The position numbers were made by a program, and so were the translations under genes. DNA of 64,000 nucleotides from Lamellibrachia columna. Taxonomy: Eukaryota; Annelida; Polychaeta; Sabellida; Siboglinidae. Position 1 is the first letter of the stretch. Each line of letters opens with the position of its first letter. Shown piece by piece: positions 34,936 through 48,015 of this stretch. Where the stretch lies: assembly GCA_963662155.1 (NCBI GenBank), contig OY759261.1:1646227-1710226 (forward strand), read 5' to 3'. The notes below the pieces were generated by a model. That model ran no database searches. It was not told the DNA's origin and saw only the letters and a list, made by a program, of their open reading frames with translations.

Positions 34936-36425
34936 ATAATTTAGCATTACAGTGTCTATGTACGACGAGTGCTTTAACATAGCCTTGTCTTCATTATTAT
35001 CATCTGAATTACTGATGCAGGTTGTCATCATCATGTACATTTTGTGACATAGTTAGAGAATATATTGATATCGTGCACCTCGTCTTCATTTAGTAGAAGC
35101 AAGAACATAATTTAGCATTAGAGTGTCTGTGTACGGCGAGTGCGTTAACATAGCCTTGTCTTCATATACTAGAAGCAAGAACATAATTTAGCATTAGAGT
35201 GTCTATGTACGGCGAGTGAGTTAACGTAGCCATGTCTTCATTTAGTAGAAGCAAGAACATAATTTAGCATTAGAGTGTCTATGTACGGCGAGTGAGTTAA
35301 CGTAGCCATGTCTTCATTTAGTAGAAGCAAGAACATAATTTAGCATTAGAGTGTCTGTGTACGGCGAGTGTGTTAACGTAGCCATGTCTTCATTTAGTAG
35401 AAGCAAGAACATAATTTAGCATTAGAGTGTCTATGTACGGCGAGTGTGTTAACGTAGCCATGTCTTCATTTAGTAGAAGCAAGAACATAATTTAGCATTA
35501 GAGTGTCTGTGTACGGCGAGTGCGTTAACATAGCCTTGTCTTCATATACTAGAAGCAAGAACATAATTTAGCACTAGAGTGTCTATGTACGGCGAGTGAG
35601 TTAACGTAGCCATGTCTTCATTTAGTAGAAGCAAGAACATAATTTAGCATTAGAGTGTCTGTGTACGGCGAGTGTGTTAACGTAGCCATGTCTTCATTTA
35701 GTAGAAGCAAGAACATAATTTAGCATTAGAGTGTCTATGTACGGCGAGTGTGTTAACGTAGCCATGTCTTCATTTAGTAGAAGCAAGAACATAATTTAGC
35801 ATTAGAGTGTCTGTGTACGGCGAGTGCGTTAACATAGCCTTGTCTTCATTTAGTAGAAGCAAGAACATAATTTAGCACTAGAGTGTCTATGTACGGCGAG
35901 TGAGTTAACATAGCCATGTCTTCATTTAGTAGAAGCAAGAACATAATTTAGCACTAGAGTGTCTATGTACGGCTAGTGTGTTAACGTAGCCATGTCTTCA
36001 TTTAGTAGAAGCAAGAACATAATTTAGCATTAGAGTGTCTGTGTACGGCGAGTGTGTTAACGTAGCCATGTCTTCATTTAGTAGAAGCAAGAACATATTT
36101 AGCATTAGAGTGTCTGTGTACGGCGAGTGTGTTAACATAGCCATGTCTTCATTTAGTAGAAGCAAGAACATAATTTAGCACTAGAGTGTCTATGTACGGC
36201 GAGTGAGTTAACATAGCCATGTCTTCATTTAGTAGAAGCAAGAACATAATTTAGCATTACAGTGTCTATGTACGGCGAGTGTGTTAACGTAGCCATGTCT
36301 TCATTATTATCATCTGAATTACTGATGCAGGTTGTTTGCAACTGACCCACCAAAATATTATTCTGTCTTCCGATAAGCTAACATGTACATTTTGTGACAT
36401 AGTTAGTGAATAGATTGATATCGTG
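34915..36425. repeat. 76-bp minisatellite, ~16 copies, plus a duplicated flank
   Basis: The unit is AGTAGAAGCAAGAACATAAT, TTAGCATTAGAGTGTCTATG, TACGGCGAGTGTGTTAACGT and AGCCATGTCTTCATTT (76 bp). One lone unit lies at 34,915-34,987. It is followed by a unique flank (TCATTATTATCATCTGAATT, ACTGATGCAGG, TGTACATTTTGTGACATAGT, GATATCGTGC). The main array follows (about 35,086-36,297), and then a second, slightly longer copy of that same flank (36,298-36,425). Confidence 0.9.
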
Positions 36426-37059
36426 CTCCTCAACGGGAGTATCTATCAAAATAGAAAAGCAGTCCGGTAATACTTATTTGATCTGGCTTCTGGTCACAGC
36501 AGTTGAACAGAGGTTCCAAACATAAGTACAATAATAATGTAAACGATTGACCATAATAGGTGTTACTTAAAGATATAACACTTAAATTTTTATAATTAAG
36601 TATAGAGCCAAACATGATTTATTATACAACGTAGATTAAGATGAATAACATAAAACATATAACCCTAATGAATACATCTGCGAATACAAACACTGCATAG
36701 CTTTACAAAACGAAATGCAGTACGTATAAAAATCATCCAAGTACACCAGAGTGCAATGCAATCTCCACGAAGAAGATTTACTAAGTAAATTCTATAATAA
36801 TGCATGCTGAAACGTACTGGATACCCGGGCACGTCATTTAGCATGTGATATTGTTTACCTGGGCCTATTGATTGTATAATACCATAAAACAATAATGGTA
36901 ATGGCATAGGCCTAATGCCGCAAGTATAGGTCTATGACTAAACCTGTATCACTGAAATCTTATAATGTGAGATGAGATCAATTACTGGTTATGCGGTTAG
37001 AAATTGGTCTAGCAATATGTATAATGAAATAATATCCGCACGAACAAAGTGCATACAAT
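36426..37059. other. No gene recognised
   Basis: AT-rich, with short minus-strand frames lacking known motifs. Confidence 0.55.
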
Positions 37060-37915
37060 TATACGGTGGGTGTGGTTCCCGCTGATAGAGTTATGGTTAC
37101 GTTGTAACAGTATTTCTGTAAATTTTGCCGAGGAAGGTGTTGATGTCCTCGTCGGGGACTTCACGTCCCTCAGCGATTTTTTTTCCGGAATCCGGATGGC
37201 CGTCGGTTTAGCTTGTAAAATTCATTCACGTATGGGCATACGCGGATTTTTTTCCTTTACGTCTTCTTGAGTCAAGTCTTCGATGAGACGACAGTATGTG
37301 TTTGCTAGTTTCCCTCGAGCAGCTCTCAGAACCGCACACCGTGTGACCCTGCTGTGAAAACGAGCGATGACATAACGCGGGTTGTCATTCGATGATGTGC
37401 CGGTGCTGTGAGTATTCTCGATGATGTCGCCAGTTAACGCGAATTGATCCCGTATAATGTTTATGAAGTCCGCCACCTCACGCGCGCCAAGCAAACGGAC
37501 GTTGAAACCGCGCGCGTGCCGTTCTCCACGAATGAGCTTCTCTTCAAATCTCGCGATGGACACAGTGGCGTTTTGTAAGTGTAGTGTTGTTTTATCCAAC
37601 GCCATTCAAATCACTGCTAGAGATTTGTCATGTTCCTTAGAACCGTTCGAGGTGAACTGAAATGTCTCGGCCAGCTCTGCGATCACAGTTTCCTGCCTCT
37701 TCTTTCCTATGTGTCGCTCAGCTTTTTTTTATGGTTTGCTGGATCAGCAATTAACTTGTAAATTTTGTCGTTCAAACAGGTCAAAGTATTGCGAACGAAC
37801 GCTGTAAATTCTTCGTCCACCGGCACATTGTCCATTTCTGTCGGTATAGCTTCCGTTACTGACCGGATCTTACCGCGCTTTTGTCTGCCATGCCCAGACA
37901 TGGTAGCCAATATTT
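37060..37915 (-). mobile_element. L1/Tx1-like ORF1 fragment
   Basis: The N-terminal piece starts at ATG 37,910 (EFTAFVRNTLTCLNDKIYKL). After a frame change in an A7 run near 37,725, it continues to MALDKTTLHLQNATVSIARF at 37,605 (in front of which there is a TAG), then RGFNVRLLG, NIIRDQFALTG, NPRYVIARFHSRVTRCAVLR and AARGKLANTYCRLIEDLTQE. The RGFNVRLLG...ARFHSRVTR...ARGK pattern matches the RRM plus C-terminal domain of L1-type ORF1 RNA-binding proteins. No ORF2 follows downstream. The A-run frameshift and stop make it a pseudogene. Confidence 0.72.
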
Positions 37916-38570
37916 GCTACGTAACTGTCTATAGCGCTTTGAATGTGTGTCCACAACCAAAGCGAACAAAGAAATGTAGCTTTCAGTGGCTGTCTAAACT
38001 CAGGATTTTCCACGCATATATGATGTAGAAGTCAAACAAGTTTATGCACAACTTGGCTCCATACCTTTATCAGTCAGTTTATGTCATCGCCGAGATGCCA
38101 CTGGATTCAGAGTCGGTGCAATTGAGGAAAATTGGAGGTGCTCTGAAAACCGACTCCGCTGCAACCAAACCACGTGACTATGTAAACAGTATTTTACCGA
38201 GTACGGAGTGCTGGTCTGATTAAGACATCCTGTTTAATTGTCTGAGTATAATTTATTTACTGAATTAAATATTTTACTGAATCTATTTGGTAATGCTGAA
38301 TCTAAGTAATGAACTGAATCTAAATGACTGGGTCGCTTTTTTGTTTACTTATAAAAGGCATTCAACATAGATAATATGTCCTACTTACACTAATTCTTAA
38401 TAATTTACTATGGCTTAGCTTTTATGAGTATCTGGTAGTTAGTTGTTAAACTATAATGCTTGAAACACTTTAAGTTGAATCAAAACCGTTGCATCGAGTA
38501 TGTGTTTTACAGTTGTATTTAACTTTTGGCGATAAGCTAAGTAAATGTAATATGATGTATTTGTTTTGTC
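37916..38570. other. No gene recognised
   Basis: Possibly leader sequence of the ORF1 fragment near its border; otherwise featureless and AT-rich. Confidence 0.5.
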
Positions 38571-40319
<1,749 letters not shown>

Positions 40320-41524
40320 TAAACCCACTGGCAGTTAAAACGGGGAGGCTAATCAGTCAACAACAGTTTTATGCTGTTGAATTATTATTTTATTTCAACT
40401 ATAATACCAACTTAATATAGATAGGGAGACCAGTAACCGACTGAACTTGCGAGATTGGTGTTTCCCTTTCTGATCGACACGGCCCCGATCTTATAAACAC
40501 AATAAACGATGACGTAGCACGCATAGCGAGATCGAAATCGGGAAGGGAGCCGAGATCCGTGCGCTTGCAAAAACTCTAATAAACGGCGTCACGGCGGATT
40601 GCGGTGGAAAACATAATTTTAAATGAGTAAACGTCCCTGGCACATATTCGTACTTTTTATAAACACGTGTCGACATTCTTGACTTGTTGGCCTCTTTGCA
40701 CTGGCTGTATAGTGTTACTTACTTTCGCTGAATTGTCATCCAACTCAGGTTTTGCTATTTGGTGAGTTCGCTCTGGCAGCTTTGTTACCTCCTTTTTGCA
40801 CTGCCTGTATAGTGTTGCTAATGTTCACTGAATTGTCATCCACCTCTGGTCCTTTTTGCTGTTTGGTGAGTTCGCTCCGGCAGCTTTGTTACATACACCG
40901 ATCAAGCTGTTTCAAATTGCATGCTTTGTCATGTTTCGCTCACGAATGAGGCGCTCCTCGTTGTCAATGACAATTATCGCTGTACATTGCCGTCGGAAAC
41001 ATAAGATATATAACGTAAGACAGTATATCTAATTACAGCGCAATCCACCTACCTGTCCCACCCAAGGATGAACGAGACATTAAATGTCAGAAAGTGTGAA
41101 CCGTATACTGAGCAATGGCGATGCAAATACGTTAGCATGATAATGTACTGTATTTATAATAATTGCTACAACCCAATCCATTCCAATAATGATGTATACC
41201 ACACATGACCCATACTTATTCCAGTGATGTGAACACGTTTGCGTCGGTAAAAATATTATAAACTAAAATGTTGTTTGTGCAGAACCACCTGTAATATTAT
41301 ACATATATTGATACGTATTTCACACCTACAGGTGTGTGTGGATATGCCCCAGTGCAGGAAGTTCATTTACTTAGCTATGATGTAGATATTATTAAAATAT
41401 ATAATTAATTTGGCTAGCCCGTATTTACATATGCATATGTGATATATGTCACACGCATTACGCCTGTTGGGATAATCACCAGCTAGTTCCATTTGATAGG
41501 ACGTTGGAGGTTAGTCCTAAAAAT

Positions 41525-41700
41525 AGTGGGAAAGTGGGAAGTTGGCATCAACATTAGGAGGGAGGTGGGAAGTTGGCCTAAAAAATAGGAGGGAGGTGGA
41601 AAGTTGGCATCAACATTAGGTGGGAGGTGGGAAGTTGCCCAAAAATAGGACGGAGGTTGGCCTAAAAATATGTGGGAGGTGGGATTTTGAGGTAGGATGT
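41525..41700. repeat. G-rich degenerate tandem repeat, ~31 bp, ~5 copies
   Basis: Units around GGTGGGAAGTTGGCATCAAC and ATTAGGAGGGA, alternating with GGCCTAAAAATAGG. It is absent from F copy 1, so it is an insertion or expansion in this copy. Confidence 0.75.
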
Positions 41701-42064
41701 GCTAAAGACAGTGATCTTACAACACGATTGTTAATGTGAATGCATTGTTCATGTATCTAGAAGTATATAATTATATGGTTGTTTTTATTCTGTATATTTT
41801 GGTTTCCTTCTTCGCATGGCTTTTTGTGTGTGCCATAGTTGAGACAGACCAATACCACGCATCCACTTCGCCGGATATCGCCACATTTATACAATATTAT
41901 TACATAAACTACTACTGTTTATATTGATATTATTTATATAGACGCATTTAACCCCAAAGTAATACATATGGATATACCTAACAGGCTATATTAACTTCTG
42001 CAGCATGAAATTTACCATTGCAGTTCGTATTCTGCTATGTAAGCAAAGGACTGAGATACGTGAG

Positions 42065-42185
42065 GTATGTTAGCACATACCTATGCGGGTTATGCCCCAG
42101 TACCTTGGGGCATAACCGCACACAAGTTAGCACATACCTGTGCGGGTTATGCCCCAGTACCTTGAGGCATAACCGCACACAAGTG
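42065..42185. repeat. 57-bp direct repeat, two copies, each a perfect-stem hairpin
   Basis: GTTAGCACATACCTGTGCGG, then GTTATGCCCC, a short AGTACCTT loop and GGGGCATAAC, occurs twice. The arms extend to TGCGG/CCGCA, giving about 15 paired bases. The F copy 1 homologue at 15,541 has one such hairpin in front of its 16-bp array. Confidence 0.8.
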
Positions 42186-42215
42186 ATCAATACAGCAAAA
42201 TCAGTCGGAAGTCGC

Positions 42216-42834
42216 AAATAGAGATTATCGGTTACGGGCCCATATAATGACACAGGTCAAAATTTTAACTTTTCATGTTTATGCATTTTCGAGCACTAAA
42301 ATATATTATCTTTGTTTGCATCTTGGTTTATGCATAAAACATATCATTAACCTACTATAAATGAGCAATTTGTAAACGCTAGTCACTTGAAAGGGGGGAT
42401 TAAACTGAAACAAAAGCGATAATCTAGATCTAGTCTAGACAGATCGCTTTCGCGCTCTGAGTGAGGCAACCCCATGATCCGGATATCGTTGTGATGAACG
42501 GAATTCCCTCTTTCCCGTTGCACATACGGTATTTCCAATGACATCATATTCAGCCAATGAGCGCATTTGTAAGAAAGACCCCAGACGTAAACAAATGCCA
42601 CAATTTATGCGCCGCGTTCAATGATTGGTTGGAATCTGGTCACGTGGTGGCTCAGATCTAAAAATGGCTCCGACTTTCGCGTAAATATTGTTCGCAAATC
42701 ATCAGTTTGTCACTGCGTAGCAGCAAAATCGTACGTAGAACGTAGCGGTTGCGGACTGTCTCAACAGCGTACGCACAAGTAATGTTGAATCTGCCGCGAC
42801 GGAGGCACAATGGACGGAGTTGCTGTCAGATTAG
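42216..42834. other. Upstream region of the DUF7869-like gene
   Basis: No coding region recognised. Sequence near 42,600-42,800 is richer in CpG than its surroundings and could hold the original promoter and start. An ATG at 42,810 is in a different frame from the main exon. Confidence 0.4.
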
Positions 42835-43323
42835 TTTGGTGGCGATGTCTCCGATGACAGCGTCAGTAGCAATGAAATTGACAGTACGGATGTCAGTCAG
42901 AATGGCAGTGATACTAACGACGATGACTGCGTAGCTGGTTCAGTCGTCATCGATGAAGTGGCAGCGGTTATGGACATTGTAGATATTGTCGATGGCGAGG
43001 ACAATGCAGCATGGCAACGAAAAGTTCACGAGTTCAGTTGTGTAAATAAGTCATCAACAAAGAGCTGTCGTCTGAACAATGACAATCTACGCTACAGTGG
43101 CTTAACTGAAAAGTTAGTGCTGGAGCTAAGAATGAACATGAGTTCCTCGCCAGACTATGAGAAAGATCTCGTCATCCTGGGGAAAATCAGTTCCACGATC
43201 CGCAATGCTCCGACGACTGAGAAGTCAAAAGAAAAACAGCAGACGCCTAGTACAGCAACAACGTACACACTACTGTGTCGAGGGACAACGGGTCTGCAGA
43301 GAAACAATCAAGTTTCAGCACTG

Positions 43324-43804
43324 GTAAGTACTGAAGTTTTGTAACTATGTAAATAACTACTATATCCATTATATCATACCATTCTGTCAATGCCTGCTCC
43401 AGACCTTGACTAGACAGTCATTGTTTATAATTATATGGGTGTTGTCACCTGCCTGGCTGTTGTCACAGAAATACTGCACTGTCACCTGGGTTAATGCAAG
43501 ATACTTATTAGCTCGGCTCCTGGTTTAGATAATAATGATGTTTAAATAATTACCACAATATACATACAAAGTACCCCTCTCCAGTTGCTGTGTGCCCCTG
43601 TGTTATAATAGTTATAGTTATCAGTACCGATACTTCTAATAGCCAAAATGTATATTCTGTATTCTGACGATAACTCTCTCAACGGAAGCACTGTTTCACA
43701 TTTTGCATGTACAATACAGCATAAAACTACTGTACAGTAGTACCTTGTAATATTAAACATGTTTATTAAATACCACTCATGTTTTTTGTTCCAGCATCAG
43801 CCAG
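43324..43804 (+). other. Intron of the DUF7869-like gene
   Basis: The donor CTG|GTAAGT at 43,323/43,324 is consensus. A pyrimidine tract (GTTTTTTGTTCCAG) ends at 43,794, and two more AGs follow at 43,800 and 43,804. Only use of 43,804 joins exon 1 (phase 0) to the conserved exon 2 frame starting DKLTALLKHY; use of 43,794 would shift the frame. The intron holds no recognisable element. Confidence 0.7.
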
Positions 43805-44113
43805 GACAAGCTTACAGCGCTGCTGAAGCACTACAAGGAGTTCGGACTGACACCTCGGTACAAGAAATCTGGAGGCCGGCATGCAGCAGATGTCCGACTA
43901 CTACCTCATGCCGACATATCCAGAGTTGTTGCCTTTCTAGTCTATTTCGCGGAAGACCATGCCTTGGTGTTGCCTGGCCGAATCCCTGGATTTGAGCGGT
44001 TTGACAACAAACTGTTGCCATCCAACTACACCAAGGCGAGTATTTGGCGCATCTACACAGCTGCAATGGAAGCAGCTGGTGAACGGGCCGTCAAGATTGA
44101 CTCCTTTCGCAAG

Positions 44114-44155
44114 GAAGTCAAGATTGACTCCTTCCGCAAGGAAGTCAATATTGAC
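44114..44155 (+). repeat. 27-bp tandem duplication at a LINE junction
   Basis: GTCAAGATTGACTCCTTTCG plus CAAGGAA (27 bp), from the exon end, is repeated two and a half times before the LINE tail begins at CTCCTTTCTCACAGAGGG. The join has microhomology (CTCCTTTC versus CTCTTTCTC in the LINE). Confidence 0.75.
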
Positions 44156-44390
44156 TCCTTTCTCACAGAGGGTGATAAATGAATGAAACAAATTGCCAAA
44201 TGATTGTGTTAATGCTAGTAGTGTGAATATGTTTAAACATAGAATTGACAGATATTTGATAAGGATGTGCTACACATAGATGAGAAAATTATTGGACTCA
44301 CGATAAGCCAATGGCTTCTTTGTCCACTTGCCATCTGGAACTTGTTGTTTGGGATTGCAATCTTGTTAAATCTTGTTAAATATTGTTAAA
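44156..44390 (+). mobile_element. CR1-like LINE tail, copy 4 (B4), inserted in the coding exon
   Basis: Matches the last ~230 bp of copy B1 (CAGAGGGTGATAAATGAATG, GTGAATATGTTTAAACATAG, AATGGCTTCTTTGTCC) and ends in three tandem (A)TCTTGTTAA-type units. It splits the host exon between the codons AAG and CTG (SFRK/LWRT). No clean target-site duplication is visible; the 27-bp duplication at the left side may reflect repair during insertion. Confidence 0.87.
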
Positions 44391-44637
44391 CTGTGGCGAA
44401 CCCTTGTGCCATACACTGTGAAGACGCGACCGATGACAGATCTTCTTTGGATATGTCAAAAGAACAATTCGGCAATATACAGAAGTGCTAATGTGTTTGA
44501 CGAAAACAAATCTGAGAGATTCAGAAACCAACAGGCACATCTGCAGAAAGTTGTGACAGAACAGACACTGTACCAAGAAATGGTGAAAGCTGCAAAGGTA
44601 GTAGTGGATCGAGAGGGTGGCAAACTGGGCATCAATG

Positions 44638-47600
44638 CACCTGCATCCAAGGACATCACCATGCACTACAGCCTTGATTACACCTGCATCCAAGGACATC
44701 ACCATGCACTACAACCTTGATTACACCTGCATCCAAGGACATCACCATTCACTACAGCTTTGATTACACCTGCATCCAAGGACATCACCATGCACTACAG
44801 CCTTGATTACACCTGCATCCAAGGACATCACCATGCACTACAGCCTTGATTAAACGTGCATCCAAGGACATCACCATGCACTACAGCCTTGATTACACCT
44901 GCATCCAAGGACATCACCATGCACTACAGCCTTGATTACACCTGCATCCAAGGACATCACAATGCACTACAGCCTTGATTACACCTGTATCCAAGGATAT
45001 CACCATGCACTATAGCCTTGATTACACCTGCATCCAAGGACATCACCATGCACTACAGCCTTGATTACACCTGCATCCAAGGACATCACCATGCACTACA
45101 GCCTTGATTACACCTGCATCCAAGGACATCACCATGCACTACAGCCTTGATTACACATGCATCCAAGGACATCATCATGCACTACAGCCTTGATTACACT
45201 TGCATCCAAGGACATCACCATGCACTACAGCCTTGAATACACCTGCATCCAACGACATCACCATGCACTACAGCCTTGATTACACCTGCATCCAAGGACA
45301 TCACCATGCACTACAGCCTTGATTACACCTGCATCCAAGGACATCACCATGCACTACAGCCTTGATTACACCTGCATCCAAGGACATCACCGTGCACTAC
45401 AGCATTGATTACAACTGCATCCAATGACATCACCATGCACTACATCATTGATTACACCTGCATCCAAGGACATCACCATGCACTACAGCTTTGATTACAC
45501 CTGCATCCAAGGACATCACCATGCACTACATACTTGATTACACCTGCATCCAAGGACATCACCATGCATTACAGCCTTGATTACACCTGCATCCAAGGAT
45601 ATCACCATGCACTACAGCCTTGATTACACCTGCATCCAAGGACATCACCATGCACTACAGCCTTGATTAAACGTGCATCCAAGGACATCACCATGCACTA
45701 CAGCCTTGATTACACCTGCATCCAAGGACATCACCATGCACTACAGCCTTGATCACACCTGCATCCAAGGACATCACCGTGCACTACAGCATTGATTACA
45801 CCTGCATCCAAGGACATCACCATGCACTACAACCTTGATTACACCTGCATCCAAGGACATCACCATGCACTACAGCCTTGATTACACCTGCATCCAAGGA
45901 CATCACCATGCACTTCAGCATTGATTACACCTGCATCCAAGGACATCACCATGCACTACAGCTTTGATTACACCTGAATCCAAGGACATCACCATGCACT
46001 ACATACTTGATTACACCTGCATCCAAGGATATCACCATGCACTACAGCCTTGAGTACACCTGCATCCAAGGACATCACCATGCACTACAGCCTTGATTAC
46101 ACCTGCATCCAAGGACATCACCATGCACTACGTCCTTGATTACACCTGCATCCAAGGACATCACCATGCACTACATCCTTGATTACACCTGTATCCAAGT
46201 ATATCACCATGCACTACAGCCTTGATTACACCTGCATCCAAGGACATCACCGTGCACTACAGCCTTGATTACACCTGCATCCAAGGATATCACCGTGCAC
46301 TACAGCCTTGATTACACCTGCATCCAAGGATATCACCATGCACTACAGCCTTGATTACACCTGCATCCAAGGACATCACCATGCACTACAGCCTTGATTA
46401 CACCTGTATCCAAGGATATCACCATGCACTACAGCCTTGATTACACCTGCATCCAAGGACATCACCATGCACTACAGTCTTTATTACACCTGCATCCAAG
46501 GACATCACCATGCAATACAGCCTTGATTACACCTGCATCCAAGGATATCACCATGCGCTACAGCCTTGATTACACCTGCATCCAAGGACATCACCATGCA
46601 CTACAATCTTGATTACACCTGCATCCAAGGATATCACCATGCACTACAGCCTTGATTACACCTGCATCCAATGACATCACCATTCACTACCGCGTTGATT
46701 ACACCTGCATCCAAGGACATCACCATGCACTACAGCTTTGATTAAACCTGCATCCAAGGACACCACCATGCACTACAGCCTTGATTACACCTGCATCCAA
46801 GGACATCACCATGCACTACAGCCTTGATTACACCTGTATCCAAGGATATCACCATGCACTACAGCCTTGGTTACACCTGCATCCATGGACATCACCGTGC
46901 ACTACAGCCTTGATTACACCTGCATCCAAGGATATCACCGTGCACTACAGCCTTGATTACACCTGCATCCAAGGATATCACCATGCACTACAGCCTTGAT
47001 TACACCTGCATCCAAGGACATCACCATACACTACAGCCTTGATTACACCTGTATCCAAGGATATCACCATGCACTACAGCCTTGATTACACCTGCATCCA
47101 AGGACATCACCATGCACTACAGCTTTGATTACACCTGCATCCAAGGACATCACCATGCACTACATACTTGATTACACCTGCATCCAAGGACATCACCATG
47201 CACTACAGCCTTGATTACACCTGCATCCAAGGACATCACCATGCACTACAGCCTTGATTACACCTGCATCCAAGGACATCACCATGCACTACAGCCTTGA
47301 TTACACCTGCATCCAAGGACATCACCATGCACTACAGCCTTGATTACACCTGTATCCAAGGATATCACCATGCACTACAGCCTTGGTTACACCTGCATCC
47401 AAGGACATCACCGTGCACTACAGCCTTGATTACACCTGCATCCAAGGATATCACCGTGCACTACAGCCTTGATTACACCTGCATCCAAGGACATCACCGT
47501 GCACTACAGCATTGATTACACCTGCATCCAATGACATCACCATGCACTACATCATTGATTACACCTGCATCCAAGGACATCACCATGCACTACAACCTTG

Positions 47601-47949
47601 ATTACACCTGCATCCAAGGACATAACCATGCACTACAGCCTTGATTACACCTGCATCCAAGGACATCACCATGCACTACAGCCTTGATTACACCTGCATC
47701 CAAGGACATCACCATGCACTACAGCATTGATTATACCAGCATCCAAGGACATCACCATGCACTACAGCATTGATTACACCTGCATCCAAGGACAGCACCA
47801 TGCACTACAGCCTTGATTACACCTGCATCCAAGGATATCACCATGCACTACAGCCTTGATTACACCTGCATACAAGGACATCACCATGCACTACAGCATT
47901 GATTACACCTGCATCCAAGGACATCACCATGCACTACAACATTGATTAT
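44638..47949. repeat. 43-bp minisatellite, ~77 copies, inside a coding exon
   Basis: The unit is ACCATGCACTACAGCCTTGA, TTACACCTGCATCCAAGGAC and ATC (43 bp). The first unit is in frame with the gene (NAPASKDITMHYSLDYT) and the last continues into NIDYARQVHYPSDPMQPGPM, so the array is a multiplied piece of the coding sequence. As 43 is not a multiple of 3, each extra unit shifts the frame. Variant units (CATACTTGATT, GTGCACTACAGCATT, TGTATCCAAGGATATC, TTAAACGTGCATCC) recur in blocks; for example, several-unit blocks near 46,390-46,600, 46,780-47,000 and 47,300-47,520 are near copies. Confidence 0.95.
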
Positions 47950-47985
47950 GCACGACAAGTGCATTACCCATCAGACCCGATGCAA

Positions 47986-48015
47986 CCTGGGCCGATGTAA
48001 CCTGGGCCGATGTAC
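47986..48015 (+). repeat. 15-bp duplication that creates a stop
   Basis: CCTGGGCCGATGTAA is followed by CCTGGGCCGATGTAC. The second copy is the conserved frame (PGPMY); the first, differing at one base, gives TAA at 47,998-48,000. Confidence 0.85.

Larger units (their letters stand above)
40320..42215 (+). repeat. Dispersed segment F, copy 3, rearranged
   Basis: The 40,330-40,600 part matches the end region of F copy 1 (about 17,230-17,470: GCGAGATTGGTGTTTCCC, GATGACGTAGCACGC), while 40,850-42,120 matches its start region (about 14,805-15,570: TCCTTTTTGCTGTTTGG, GAGGCGCTCCT, CATAAGATATATAACGTAAG, CCGGATATCGCCACATTTA). The order is thus permuted relative to copy 1, as expected if F was once tandem or circular. 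Confidence 0.68.

Noticed and set aside
42749..42934. 60-codon frame at the start of the DUF7869-like gene
   Set aside because: The overlapping acidic frame (GDVSDDSVSSNEID...) runs on without a stop to the splice donor, so this one is a shadow.
44638..47949. The 43-bp array as an intron
   Set aside because: The flanking coding frame joins the first and last units directly, without splice consensus at the array borders.
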